Part shown: positions 1-7,642 of the stretch, in pieces
Layout of the letters: every line of letters starts with the position of its first letter
Numbering within the stretch: position 1 is the stretch's first letter
From: Flavobacterium sp.
GTDB taxonomy: Bacteria > Bacteroidota > Bacteroidia > Flavobacteriales > Flavobacteriaceae
Assembly (NCBI GenBank): GCA_020403245.1
Contig: JADBYA010000002.1
Coordinates: 1-64,000 of the forward strand
Length of the DNA stretch: 64,000 bases
Direction of reading: 5' to 3'
The notes under the pieces: model-generated
The model's input: only the letters and a program-made list of their open reading frames with translations
Told to the model about the DNA's origin: nothing
Databases searched by the model: none
Translations under genes and position numbers: made by a program

Positions 1-1458
1 ACTTCTACCTATAAAATTGGTTTAATTGACATTGAAGACAAGCAAAAACAAATTGAAGTAAAAAAAGAACAACATCAAGAAACCATAAAACGATACCAAT
101 TTATCAATTCGGTTTTAAAAGGAAATTTTGAAAAAGACAAGGCAAAAGCAACCGATTTTGATTCAAGATTAGACAAAATATTAACTCACAAATTTTTTGG
201 GTTTCTTATTTTTATAGTATTATTGATGCTAATGTTTCAGGCAATTTTTGCATGGTCTGGACCATTTATGGATTGGATTGACGAAAGCTTTGCCACTTTA
301 TCTGAAACTGTAGCCACGCTTTTACCCGAAGGAAAAATTAACGAATTGATTACTCAAGGAATTATTCCGGGAATTGGTGGAATTGTGATTTTTGTTCCAC
401 AAATTGCGATGCTATTTCTATTTATTTCCGTTTTAGAAGAAAGCGGTTATATGTCGAGAGTAGTTTTTTTGACGGATAAAATCATGCGGAAATTTGGATT
501 AAACGGAAAAAGTATTGTGCCGTTAATTTCAGGAAATGCTTGTGCTATTCCGGCGGTTATGGCAACCCGAAATATCGAAGATTGGAAAGAACGCTTAATC
601 ACTATTTTGGTTACACCATTTTCGGTTTGTTCTGCCCGATTGCCTGTTTATTCCATATTGATTTCGCTAATTGTACCTGAACAAAAAATTTTTGGATTTA
701 TCAATTCGCAAGCTTTAGCGTTATTAGCAATGTATGTTTTTGGGATTGTTTTAGCTTTAATTTCATCCATTATTTTGACCAAAATCATTAAAGCCACTAG
801 CAAATCTTATTTTGTAATAGAAATGCCTTCTTATAAAATGCCATTGCTTCGTAATGTTTTTTACACTGTTTTTGAAAAGACAAAATCATTTGTGATTGAT
901 GCTGGAAAAATCATTTTGGCGGTTTCGGTTGTGCTCTGGTTTTTGGCTTCGCATGGTGGCCAAAATTTTGATAATGCTGAAAAAATCGTGAGCAATCAAC
1001 TCGAAAATCAAAAGCTGAACGAAGCCGAACTGAATGCAAAAATCGCCTCTTTTCAAATAGAAAACTCCTATATCGGAATGATGGGAAAAGCCATTGAACC
1101 TGCGATAAGACCGTTGGGTTACGATTGGAAAATAGGAATTGCTATTATCACTTCATTTGCAGCACGAGAAGTATTTGTTGGCACATTGGCTACCATTTAT
1201 AGTGTTGAAAATGCAGAAGATGAAGGAACCATAAAATCGAGAATGCAAGAAGCAACGTTTCCTAACGGAGAAAAAATATTTACATTACCTACAGGTGTTT
1301 CACTCCTACTCTTTTATGCCATTGCGTTACAATGTGGTGCCACGGTAGCGATTGTTAAAAGAGAAACCAACTCTTGGAAATGGACACTCATTCAACTTTT
1401 TGGCATGGGAATTCTCGCTTATTTGTTTGCTTTTATAGGTTATCACACCTTGAAATAA
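1..1458 (+). CDS. feoB: Ferrous iron transporter FeoB, C-terminal part (5' end outside window)
   Basis: The frame is open from base 1, so the N-terminal G domain lies upstream of the window. Visible are the end of the cytosolic region, the RLDKILTHKFFGFLIF entry into the first membrane helix, and two Gate-type membrane blocks with Gate signatures such as SGNACAIPAVMATR and ITSFAAREVFVGTLATIY. FeoB imports Fe(II) through the inner membrane. The first ATG of the visible part (base 223) lies inside a helix and is not a start. The last 233 bases recur at 2511-2743 as a diverged copy. The gene is followed by a strong terminator at 1625-1660. The identification is secure. Confidence 0.95.
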   Translation, partial: TSTYKIGLIDIEDKQKQIEVKKEQHQETIKRYQFINSVLKGNFEKDKAKATDFDSRLDKILTHKFFGFLIFIVLLMLMFQAIFAWSGPFMDWIDESFATLSETVATLLPEGKINELITQGIIPGIGGIVIFVPQIAMLFLFISVLEESGYMSRVVFLTDKIMRKFGLNGKSIVPLISGNACAIPAVMATRNIEDWKERLITILVTPFSVCSARLPVYSILISLIVPEQKIFGFINSQALALLAMYVFGIVLALISSIILTKIIKATSKSYFVIEMPSYKMPLLRNVFYTVFEKTKSFVIDAGKIILAVSVVLWFLASHGGQNFDNAEKIVSNQLENQKLNEAELNAKIASFQIENSYIGMMGKAIEPAIRPLGYDWKIGIAIITSFAAREVFVGTLATIYSVENAEDEGTIKSRMQEATFPNGEKIFTLPTGVSLLLFYAIALQCGATVAIVKRETNSWKWTLIQLFGMGILAYLFAFIGYHTLK

Positions 1459-1624
1459 GGGATTAGTGTTGGGCATTGATTTTCAACGTAGCAAGAAATA
1501 GAATAAAAAAGTAAACGAAATTTTTAGGCACACTAAGTTTATTGTTATTTATCGTGAATGTTTGATTTCATATTTTTGTAAATTAATTGAACAAAGTTGA
1601 ACGGTTGTTTAATTGAAGTGTTTG

Positions 1625-1660
1625 AAAGACCGTTTGCGAGGCAAACGGTCTTTCTTTTTT
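1625..1660 (+). terminator. Rho-independent terminator after feoB
   Basis: A perfect 13-bp stem (aaagaccgtttgc paired with gcaaacggtcttt) with a 3-nt gag loop is followed by a T-rich run. It lies 167 nt after the feoB stop. Being nearly symmetric, it may also serve the minus-strand lipoprotein gene that ends at 1689. Confidence 0.85.
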
Positions 1661-1688
1661 AATTTTAGTTATCTCATTAGCATAAATT

Positions 1689-2231
1689 TTAGTTTGTGTA
1701 TTGCATATCAAAGCGACCATTAGTTATCTTAATTTCAGCTCCATTATCATCTAAAACTGTAAACTCAAATGTGCCAGAAATAATAAAATTTGATGGGTCA
1801 AAACGTGTAATGGTTAATGTTCCTGGTATTGCAGTTGTTGAAGCACCGCTGAACGTAATTCCACCTCCAATATTATATTCGCCAAAATAATTATTTGTTA
1901 ATTCTTCTTTTAATAGATAAGAAGTTTCTTGAATTAAAGGCATATCAAGACATCCTATATTGATAGATTTGAGAGTTGGCCCACCATCTGTACTCCCATA
2001 AATACTTAATGTGTATTCACCGCCAACAAATTGATAAAAAGCATTAGGTGCATTTGTGCCAAACTTTGGTGGTACAAAAGCTTTACCATCAATTAAGCAA
2101 CCAAAGGTTTGTGCGCCAGTTTGTGTTGCTAGTGGTAGTTTTTCTAGTTCTGTTTTGGGTTTGTTGTCGTCGTCTTTGTTGCAACAACTTAAAGTGAAAG
2201 TTGTAAGCAAAAGTAGAATGAGGTTTTTCAT
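1689..2231 (-). CDS. Flavobacterial lipoprotein of unknown function
   Basis: The 180-residue protein has a short signal peptide and a lipobox (LSCC, with the modified Cys near residue 16), then an Asp-rich stretch typical of surface lipoproteins in this phylum. The segment LPLATQTGAQTFGCLIDGKA resembles, from memory, a motif of a common Bacteroidota lipoprotein family with no known role. The rest looks like a small beta-rich domain. The gene sits antisense between feoB and a duplicated feoB 3' end, so it looks like inserted cargo. The ATG at 2231 directly precedes the signal peptide. I do not know its function. Confidence 0.8.
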   Translation of the reverse strand: MKNLILLLLTTFTLSCCNKDDDNKPKTELEKLPLATQTGAQTFGCLIDGKAFVPPKFGTNAPNAFYQFVGGEYTLSIYGSTDGGPTLKSINIGCLDMPLIQETSYLLKEELTNNYFGEYNIGGGITFSGASTTAIPGTLTITRFDPSNFIISGTFEFTVLDDNGAEIKITNGRFDMQYTN

Positions 2232-2510
2232 AGCATAATATCTTATAAATCAATATTTTGTAAATGTATAAAAAAAAAAACGGCTTTACCAGTTTTTTTA
2301 ACATTTAATTGTTAAAGTTTTTCTTATGATTTGTTTATTTTATTGAAAGTTATAGTAAACAAAGTGAAGCAGTTTATAAATCTATAGACTTTGAAGATCC
2401 TTTTACTCCTTAAACAGTCTTTTTTGGTTTATTTTATTGAAATTATATTGTAGATATTTTATTTTGTATTGAATCGCTCGTCATCGTTTTCAATGATGTG
2501 AAAAAACAAT

Positions 2511-2743
2511 GAACCATAAAATCGAGAATGCAAGAAGCAACGTTTCCTAACGGAGAAAAAATATTTACATTACCGACAGGTGTTTCGCTCCTACTCTTTT
2601 ATGCCATTGCGTTACAATGTGGTGCTACGGTAGCGATTGTTAAAAGAGAAACCAACTCTTGGAAATGGACACTCATCCAGCTTTTTGGCATGGGAATTCT
2701 CGCTTATTTGTTTGCTTTTGTTGGTTATTCGCTCTTAAACTAA
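2511..2743 (+). pseudogene. Duplicated 3' end of feoB
   Basis: This segment aligns without gaps to 1226-1458, the last 233 bases of feoB including the stop. I count 14 differences. The first five fall in the first 190 bases and are all synonymous; the rest cluster in the last few codons, where the C-terminus changes from IGYHTLK to VGYSLLN. No start region or upstream feoB sequence is present, so it cannot encode a transporter. It looks like the 3' end of a related feoB allele and forms the right border of a segment carrying the lipoprotein gene. Confidence 0.9.
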
Positions 2744-2825
2744 ATCAACAAATGTTAAATTTTTTGTCATTCAATAATGACAATCAATACCTTATAAAAT
2801 AAGTTCATTTTTATATTATTTATAA

Positions 2826-2857
2826 TTTGTCTAAATAAAATTTAGCTTATATATTTG
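2826..2857 (+). promoter_or_regulatory. Promoter of the TonB receptor gene, with internal palindrome
   Basis: TTTG at 2826-2829 and TATATTTG at 2850-2857, 20 nt apart, fit the Bacteroidota consensus (TTTG, about 20 nt, TAnnTTTG). Between them lies CTAAAT-AAA-ATTTAG (2831-2845), a perfect 6-bp inverted repeat. Its half-sites resemble the palindrome beside the dtxR-like gene at 6813-6828, so it may be a metal-repressor operator. Confidence 0.7.
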
Positions 2858-2882
2858 CAATCTAGAATTAATCTAAATAAAA

Positions 2883-5126
2883 ATGAAATATACATTTTCA
2901 GTACTGTTCCTTAGTTCTTGGTTATTATCTCTAGCTCAAGAAAACGACTTAGCTTATAATGACACAATAAAAAGACTTGCTCCAGTAATTCTTACACCAA
3001 AACAACAAAGCCCTGAAAGAATGCCCGAAATAAAAGAAAACGTGCTTTTTTCTGGTAAAAAAAATGAGGTTTTAAAACTTTCCAATATCAATGGAAATTT
3101 CACCACTAATAATGCCAGAGAAATTTTTGCTAGAATTCCGGGTGTTACTATTTGGGAAAATGAAGGTTCAGGTATTCAAATCAATGTTGGAGTAAGAGGT
3201 TTAAGTCCAAACAGAAGTTGGGAATTAAACACAAGACAAAACGGTTACGACATTTCATCCGATGTTTTTGGTTATCCCGAAGCGTATTACAATCCGCCGT
3301 TAGAAGCTGTTGAAAATATTGAATTGGTTCGTGGCGGATCATCTTTACAATTTGGACCACAATTTGGCGGCATGCTAAACTATGTGTTGAAAAGAGAAAC
3401 CAAAAAGAAGTTTTCATTCGAAACACAAAATACCGTTGGAAGTTATGGTCTAATGAGTAGTTACAACGCTATTGGCGGTACTTTTAAAAAGTTCTCCTAT
3501 TATGTTTACAACCATTCTCGTAGCGCCGATGGTTGGAGAGAAAACAGTGAATATACGGTTCGAAACACACATGCATTTGTGGAATATCGTTTTACAGAAA
3601 ACACCAAAATGTCAGCAGAATATACCAACATGGATTATCAAATGCAACAAGCTGGCGGATTAACCGATGAACAATTTAACGCCAATCCAAGACAATCGTT
3701 ACGAGAGCGAAACTGGTTTGGCACGCCTTGGAATGTGTTTTCGATAAATTTTGACACTAAAATAAGTGATAATTTTACTTCAAACACGAAATTATTCGGA
3801 CTTATTGGTGAACGAAATAGTGTGGGTTTTACCGCTACGCCAAATGTAGTTGACGCTATAAATCCTATAACAAATGATTTTGATAACCGAAGAGTAGATC
3901 GCGATCTTTATGAAAATTACGGAATAGAAAATAGAAATATTTATAAGTATAAGTTAGGAAAAATCAATAATAATCTCGCCTTTGGTGTGCTTTTGTATAA
4001 AGCCAATACGCAACGACTTCAAGATGGTCGTGGTACAACAGGTTCTGATTTTGATATATCAATTGATGGACGCTACGTTCGTGATTTAAACTTTACAACC
4101 GAGAATGTAGCCGTTTTTGCTGAAAATCAATTTAAAGTAACTGAAAAATTTAGCGTGACACCAGGAGTTCGTTATGAATACATTCAAAATTCGGGCGATG
4201 GCCGATTTGGAATTAGTAACGGAAATGATGTTGCTATGCCCAATAAAAACATTTCAAGAAGTCAACCGCTTTTTGGATTGGGATTAGAATATAAATTTAG
4301 AACGACCAATATTTATGCGAATATTACACAAGCGTTTAGACCTGTTTTATTTTCCGATTTTACACCGCCAGCGGTTACTGACGTTATTGATCCAAATCTA
4401 AAAGATGCTAGCGGTTTCAATGCCGATTTAGGTTTTAGAGGAACATTTAAAAACTACTTAAACTTTGATTTTAGTTTGTTCTATCTGAGCTACAACAATA
4501 GAATTGGCGGTATCAGACAGTTTGTAAACAATGATCCTACTCAAGGCACTTTCCTTTTTAGAACCAATCTTGGAGAAACAGTAAACAAAGGAATTGAAGG
4601 ATTTGCCAACTTAAATATTACACGATTATTCGAAATTGAAAAACCCTTTGGAAATTTAGATTTCTTTGCATCGGTGAGTTTTATTGATAGTCGTTATACT
4701 GATTTTAAAATTTTTACCGTAGTTCCAATACCAGATAGTAATCCACCAAGTGCAACTATTAGAGAAACCAATCTTTCTGGTAATAGAGTAGAAAACGCGC
4801 CGAGATATATTCATAATTTTGGTCTTTCTTGGAGTAATAATAACATATCGGCAACAGCACAATACAGAATGTCTGGGCGAATTTTTACCGATGCTAATAA
4901 TACTACGACACCTTCAACTAATGGCGTAACAGGAATTTTAGACGATTATCGTGTTTTTGATTTATCGACTGAATATAAATTCCTGAAAAACTATAACATT
5001 CGTGCCGGAATTAATAATTTATTTGATGAAGAATATGCCACACGAAGAGCTGGCGGTTATCCTGGACCAGGAATTTTGCCAGGCGAAGGAAGAACATTCT
5101 ATATTTCGATAGGCGCTAAACTTTAA
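2883..5126 (+). CDS. TonB-dependent outer-membrane receptor, FecA-like
   Basis: The 747-residue protein has a signal peptide ending near SLAQ (residue 19), a plug domain at about residues 70-170 with the conserved NIELVRGGSSLQFG stretch, and a long beta-barrel ending in an aromatic-rich strand with a terminal YISIGAKL. The plug segment RIPGVTIWENEGSGIQ is typical of FecA-type ferric siderophore or citrate receptors. It would take up an iron complex using TonB-ExbBD energy. Its place in an iron gene cluster and the candidate operator in its promoter support iron-regulated expression. The exact ligand cannot be read from the sequence. Confidence 0.88.
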   Translation: MKYTFSVLFLSSWLLSLAQENDLAYNDTIKRLAPVILTPKQQSPERMPEIKENVLFSGKKNEVLKLSNINGNFTTNNAREIFARIPGVTIWENEGSGIQINVGVRGLSPNRSWELNTRQNGYDISSDVFGYPEAYYNPPLEAVENIELVRGGSSLQFGPQFGGMLNYVLKRETKKKFSFETQNTVGSYGLMSSYNAIGGTFKKFSYYVYNHSRSADGWRENSEYTVRNTHAFVEYRFTENTKMSAEYTNMDYQMQQAGGLTDEQFNANPRQSLRERNWFGTPWNVFSINFDTKISDNFTSNTKLFGLIGERNSVGFTATPNVVDAINPITNDFDNRRVDRDLYENYGIENRNIYKYKLGKINNNLAFGVLLYKANTQRLQDGRGTTGSDFDISIDGRYVRDLNFTTENVAVFAENQFKVTEKFSVTPGVRYEYIQNSGDGRFGISNGNDVAMPNKNISRSQPLFGLGLEYKFRTTNIYANITQAFRPVLFSDFTPPAVTDVIDPNLKDASGFNADLGFRGTFKNYLNFDFSLFYLSYNNRIGGIRQFVNNDPTQGTFLFRTNLGETVNKGIEGFANLNITRLFEIEKPFGNLDFFASVSFIDSRYTDFKIFTVVPIPDSNPPSATIRETNLSGNRVENAPRYIHNFGLSWSNNNISATAQYRMSGRIFTDANNTTTPSTNGVTGILDDYRVFDLSTEYKFLKNYNIRAGINNLFDEEYATRRAGGYPGPGILPGEGRTFYISIGAKL

Positions 5127-5131
5127 CATAA

Positions 5132-5164
5132 AAAAGGTTCTCTAAAGTTAGAGAACCTTTTACA
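5132..5164 (+). terminator. Terminator after the TonB receptor
   Basis: aaaaggttctcta and tagagaacctttt form a 13-bp stem with a 4-nt loop (5132-5161), starting 6 nt after the receptor stop. The A-tract before and T-tract after the GC-containing core are typical of an intrinsic terminator. Confidence 0.75.
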
Positions 5165-5172
5165 TTTGTACT

Positions 5173-5298
5173 ATGGATTTTCAAGAAATATTGGTTTATA
5201 TACTTGTAATTGTGGCGCTTGGCTTTCTTGTGCGAAAGTTTTTTTGGAAATCAAAATCAAAGAAAAACTGCGGTAATGGCGATTGTGGTTGTCATTAA
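5173..5298 (+). CDS. FeoB-associated Cys-rich membrane protein
   Basis: This 41-residue protein starts MDFQEILVYILVIVALGFLV, a single membrane helix, then a basic stretch, and ends CGNGDCGCH. The helix plus a short Cys-rich tail fits the FeoB-associated Cys-rich membrane protein family, usually encoded right after feoB. Here the feoB stop is about 3.7 kb away, with a lipoprotein gene, a feoB fragment and a TonB receptor in between, which suggests the intervening DNA was inserted. The stop overlaps the end of the convergent ZIP gene by 4 nt. A TAnnTTTG box ends 4 nt before the ATG, so the transcript may be leaderless. Confidence 0.8.
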   Translation: MDFQEILVYILVIVALGFLVRKFFWKSKSKKNCGNGDCGCH

Positions 5299-6113
5299 CC
5301 CAAAGCCACATCTAGTGTCATCATTACTATAAATCCGCTTATTAAACCCAATGCAGCAATATCAGTATTCTTATCTTGTTGGGTTTCGGGAATTACTTCT
5401 TCTACAACTACAAATATCATGGCGCCAGCGGCAAAGGCTAAAGCATAAGGTAAAAGTGGTGTAAAAAATGTTACAGCAACTGCACCCAAAACACCAGCAA
5501 TAGGTTCAACAATAGCCGAAGACTGACCATACATAAAACTTTTCCAACGACTCATTCCCATTCTGCGCAATGGCATAGAAACGGCAATACCTTCAGGAAA
5601 ATTTTGAATTCCAATTCCGATAGCTAAAGTAACAGCACCCGCAATTGATGCCTCTGGAATTCCTGCAGCAACTCCACCAAAAAGCACTCCAACCGCTAAA
5701 CCTTCCGGAATATTGTGCAATGTTATGGCTAAAACTAGCAATGTCGTTCGTTGCCATGGCGATTTTACGCCTTCCGTTTCTTTAAAATTAATGTGTAAAT
5801 GAGGAAGCAATTTATCCAATCCAAAAATAAATAAAGCACCCAAAGCAAACCCTACAGCTGCTGGAATTACTTTTACAAATCCTTCGCCTTTACTCATTTC
5901 AATGGCTGGCGCCAATAAGCTCCAAAAACTGGCTGCTATCATCACACCACCTGTAAAACCTAACATTCCATCAAGAACAACACGGTTCATATTCTTAAAA
6001 AAGAAAACAAACGATGCACCAAATGCCGTTAAAAACCAAGTAAATAATGTAGCATATAAAGCCGCTAAAACTGGATTTATACTTTCGAAATAGTCTATTA
6101 TTGTTTCAAACAT
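5295..6113 (-). CDS. ZIP-family metal transporter (GufA-like)
   Basis: The 272-residue inner-membrane protein has about eight hydrophobic segments. The two signature helices are present: LAITLHNIPEGLAVGVL (helix 4, with the metal-binding HNxPEG) and IGIQNFPEGIAVSMP (helix 5, with the matching NFPEG). These residues form the binuclear metal site of ZIP transporters, which import Zn, Fe or Mn. The start lies 2 nt after the stop of the dtxR-like regulator, so the two form an operon. That pairing suggests Mn(II) or Fe(II) uptake controlled by the neighbour, though the substrate is inference. Confidence 0.88.
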   Translation of the reverse strand: MFETIIDYFESINPVLAALYATLFTWFLTAFGASFVFFFKNMNRVVLDGMLGFTGGVMIAASFWSLLAPAIEMSKGEGFVKVIPAAVGFALGALFIFGLDKLLPHLHINFKETEGVKSPWQRTTLLVLAITLHNIPEGLAVGVLFGGVAAGIPEASIAGAVTLAIGIGIQNFPEGIAVSMPLRRMGMSRWKSFMYGQSSAIVEPIAGVLGAVAVTFFTPLLPYALAFAAGAMIFVVVEEVIPETQQDKNTDIAALGLISGFIVMMTLDVALG

Positions 6114-6115
6114 AA

Positions 6116-6763
6116 TTAGTGAACGTATAAGTTAGTTGCTATTTTGTTAGATATCGTAATATGTTTTGAATTGACCTCAACCAATAATGTGTCATCAAAA
6201 CTTTCTTTTTCTTTCACTACAAAAGTGGAACCCAAAGCTATTTTTTGTTTGTCTAAATATTTCAAAAAATCGGAAGACGAATCTTTTACACCAATACATC
6301 GATATTCTTTGTTTAATTCAACTTCTGAAAGCAATAGTTTAGTCACTTTTTTTATTTCACCGTCAGCATTTGGAATGGGATCGCCATGTGGATCAAAATC
6401 AGGAAATCCTAAAAAACTATCCAACTTATTAATTAAAGACTCTGATTTTATATGCTCTAATTCTTCTGCAATGTCATGCACTTCGTCCCAAGAAAAATGG
6501 AGCTTTTCTACCAAAAAAACTTCCCACAAACGGTGTTTTCTAACAATCATTTTTGCCGAATGGAATCCTTTCTCTGTAAGTGTAACACCTTGGTATTTCT
6601 GATAGGAAACCAATTCTTTGTCAGAAAGTTTTTTTAACATGTCAGTCACAGAAGATGCCTTAGTGTCTAACATCGCTGCAATTGCATTTGTATTTACTCC
6701 TTTGGGTGAAACCAGTGATAAGTGATAAATTACTTTTAAGTAGTTTTCTTCAGAGGTTGTCAT
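6116..6763 (-). CDS. DtxR/MntR-family metal-dependent repressor
   Basis: The 215-residue protein begins with a winged helix (about 1-65; recognition region TKASSVTDMLKKLSDKE and wing YQGVTLTEKG). A dimerisation domain follows with the His- and Glu-rich metal-binding stretch HRLWEVFLVEKLHFSWDEVH and EELEHIKSE (about 75-110). The last 70 residues form an FeoA/SH3-like domain. Such proteins bind Fe(II) or Mn(II) and repress uptake genes. It is the first gene of an operon with the ZIP transporter. A perfect palindrome (6813-6828) upstream probably serves autoregulation. Whether the metal is Mn or Fe is open. Confidence 0.9.
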   Translation of the reverse strand: MTTSEENYLKVIYHLSLVSPKGVNTNAIAAMLDTKASSVTDMLKKLSDKELVSYQKYQGVTLTEKGFHSAKMIVRKHRLWEVFLVEKLHFSWDEVHDIAEELEHIKSESLINKLDSFLGFPDFDPHGDPIPNADGEIKKVTKLLLSEVELNKEYRCIGVKDSSSDFLKYLDKQKIALGSTFVVKEKESFDDTLLVEVNSKHITISNKIATNLYVH

Positions 6764-6812
6764 TTGAATTTTTTTATCAAAAATACAAATTTTTAGAAAA
6801 GCAAATAAAATA

Positions 6813-6828
6813 TTTAGATAAATCTAAA
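6813..6828. promoter_or_regulatory. Candidate operator of the DtxR-like repressor
   Basis: TTTAGAT-AA-ATCTAAA is a perfect inverted repeat with 7-bp arms, located 50 bp upstream of the repressor start and just after the fur-type gene end. The same 16-bp frame TTTAG-N6-CTAAA recurs at 9736-9751 over the promoter of the second TonB receptor. Operator function is inferred. Confidence 0.6.
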
Positions 6829-6830
6829 AA

Positions 6831-7205
6831 TTAATTGCATTTTGGACAAATACCTGTAACCGTAAAGTTATATGACTTAATAGTATAATCGGTTGATAGA
6901 TTAACCTCAGGTTTTACCATTTCTATACAAGTTGTGATGTTGCATTTTTCACAATTAAAATGTACATGATCATGTGAATGATATTCTTTATGGTTACATG
7001 CTGCATATTTAATTGTACCATCAGAAGTTACCACTTTATGCGCATTATCTTCATTAACAAGTCTTTCAAGGACTCTGTAAATAGTTACTCTGTCGCAAAC
7101 ACCATGAGTTAAAGCTAATATTTCGGCATGTGATAATGCTGTATGAGTCTCTTTTAATAGATTTAAAATAGTTGTTTTTGCCGTCGTATTTCTAGATTGT
7201 TTCAT
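6831..7205 (-). CDS. Fur-family repressor, probably Zur-like
   Basis: The 124-residue protein has a winged helix (about 1-60) with the Fur recognition helix DRVTIYRVLERL (38-49). A metal-binding domain contains HSHDHVHF (76-83), CEKC (85-88) and CPKC near the C-terminus (120-123), the last two being the usual structural zinc site. It is shorter than classical Fur, as is common in Bacteroidota. Divergent genes encode a MerC-like protein, a cupin and a COG0523 GTPase, typical company of the zinc regulator Zur, so zinc sensing is the best guess. A strong palindrome lies in the shared upstream region. Confidence 0.85.
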   Translation of the reverse strand: MKQSRNTTAKTTILNLLKETHTALSHAEILALTHGVCDRVTIYRVLERLVNEDNAHKVVTSDGTIKYAACNHKEYHSHDHVHFNCEKCNITTCIEMVKPEVNLSTDYTIKSYNFTVTGICPKCN

Positions 7206-7210
7206 GAAAA

Positions 7211-7237
7211 TATTATTGCAACAATGTTGCGTTAATA
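7211..7237. promoter_or_regulatory. 27-bp palindrome between the Fur-type gene and merC
   Basis: The core GCAACA-A-TGTTGC (7218-7230) is perfect. Outside it the symmetry resumes as TATTA/TAATA after two mismatched pairs. It covers the TTG (7227-7229) that would be the -33 element for merC and lies 6-32 nt upstream of the Fur-type start. A related site, TTGCAACTCAATTGCA, lies at 7253-7268. It is the likely operator of the Fur/Zur-type protein. Confidence 0.6.
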
Positions 7238-7255
7238 AAAATATAATTATATTTG
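7227..7255 (+). promoter_or_regulatory. Promoter of the merC-like operon
   Basis: TATATTTG at 7248-7255 matches TAnnTTTG, with TTG at 7227-7229 upstream (18-nt spacer). It places transcription start near 7262 and supports the ATG at 7286 over a TTG at 7253, which would lie inside the -7 box. Confidence 0.6.
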
Positions 7256-7285
7256 CAACTCAATTGCATTAACAAAGATATAAAA

Positions 7286-7633
7286 ATGAAATATAAATTC
7301 CTTAAATCATATGACATATTAGGCATTTCAAGTGCAACATTGTGTTTGGTTCATTGTTTATTAGTTCCATTTCTTGCAATTCTTCCTTTAAACATTTTTA
7401 AAAGCATTTGGATAGATATCCTATTTTGTAGTATTGCTTTGCTAGCCACGTCTAAAATTATAATGTCGCCATGTACGAAAACCGTAAAATTAATTTTAGG
7501 CATATCTATTTCAATTATTTTGGTTAGTGTAATGATTGAAATCATTTTACATAATCATTTTGAAGGCATGCTACTTGGCGGAATAGGATTGATTATTGGT
7601 CATGGTTTAAATTATAAAAATCATAAACATTAA
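7286..7633 (+). CDS. MerC-domain membrane protein
   Basis: The 115-residue protein has four hydrophobic helices. Near the N-terminus, SSATLCLVHCLLVPFL carries the closely spaced Cys and His typical of MerC-like proteins; a His-rich tail follows (HGLNYKNHKH). MerC proteins are small inner-membrane metal transporters, first described for mercury but widespread in Bacteroidota beside Fur/Zur genes, where a zinc role is often suspected. The ATG at 7286 is chosen because the upstream TTG lies in the promoter box. It leads a probable operon with the cupin (9-nt gap) and the COG0523 GTPase. Confidence 0.72.
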   Translation: MKYKFLKSYDILGISSATLCLVHCLLVPFLAILPLNIFKSIWIDILFCSIALLATSKIIMSPCTKTVKLILGISISIILVSVMIEIILHNHFEGMLLGGIGLIIGHGLNYKNHKH

Positions 7634-7642
7634 TTCTAAATT

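Noticed and set aside
223..1458. ATG at 223 as the start of a separate membrane protein
   Set aside because: The frame is open to base 1 and the upstream residues match the FeoB region before the first helix.
2528..2743. The feoB copy as a functional small protein
   Set aside because: The internal ATG has no promoter or start context and the product would be one FeoB fragment; treated as a remnant.
2764..2783. Hairpin TTGTCATT-CAAT-AATGACAA as a terminator of the feoB copy
   Set aside because: No T-run follows on the plus strand; the T-run precedes the stem, and on the minus strand the run is of A.
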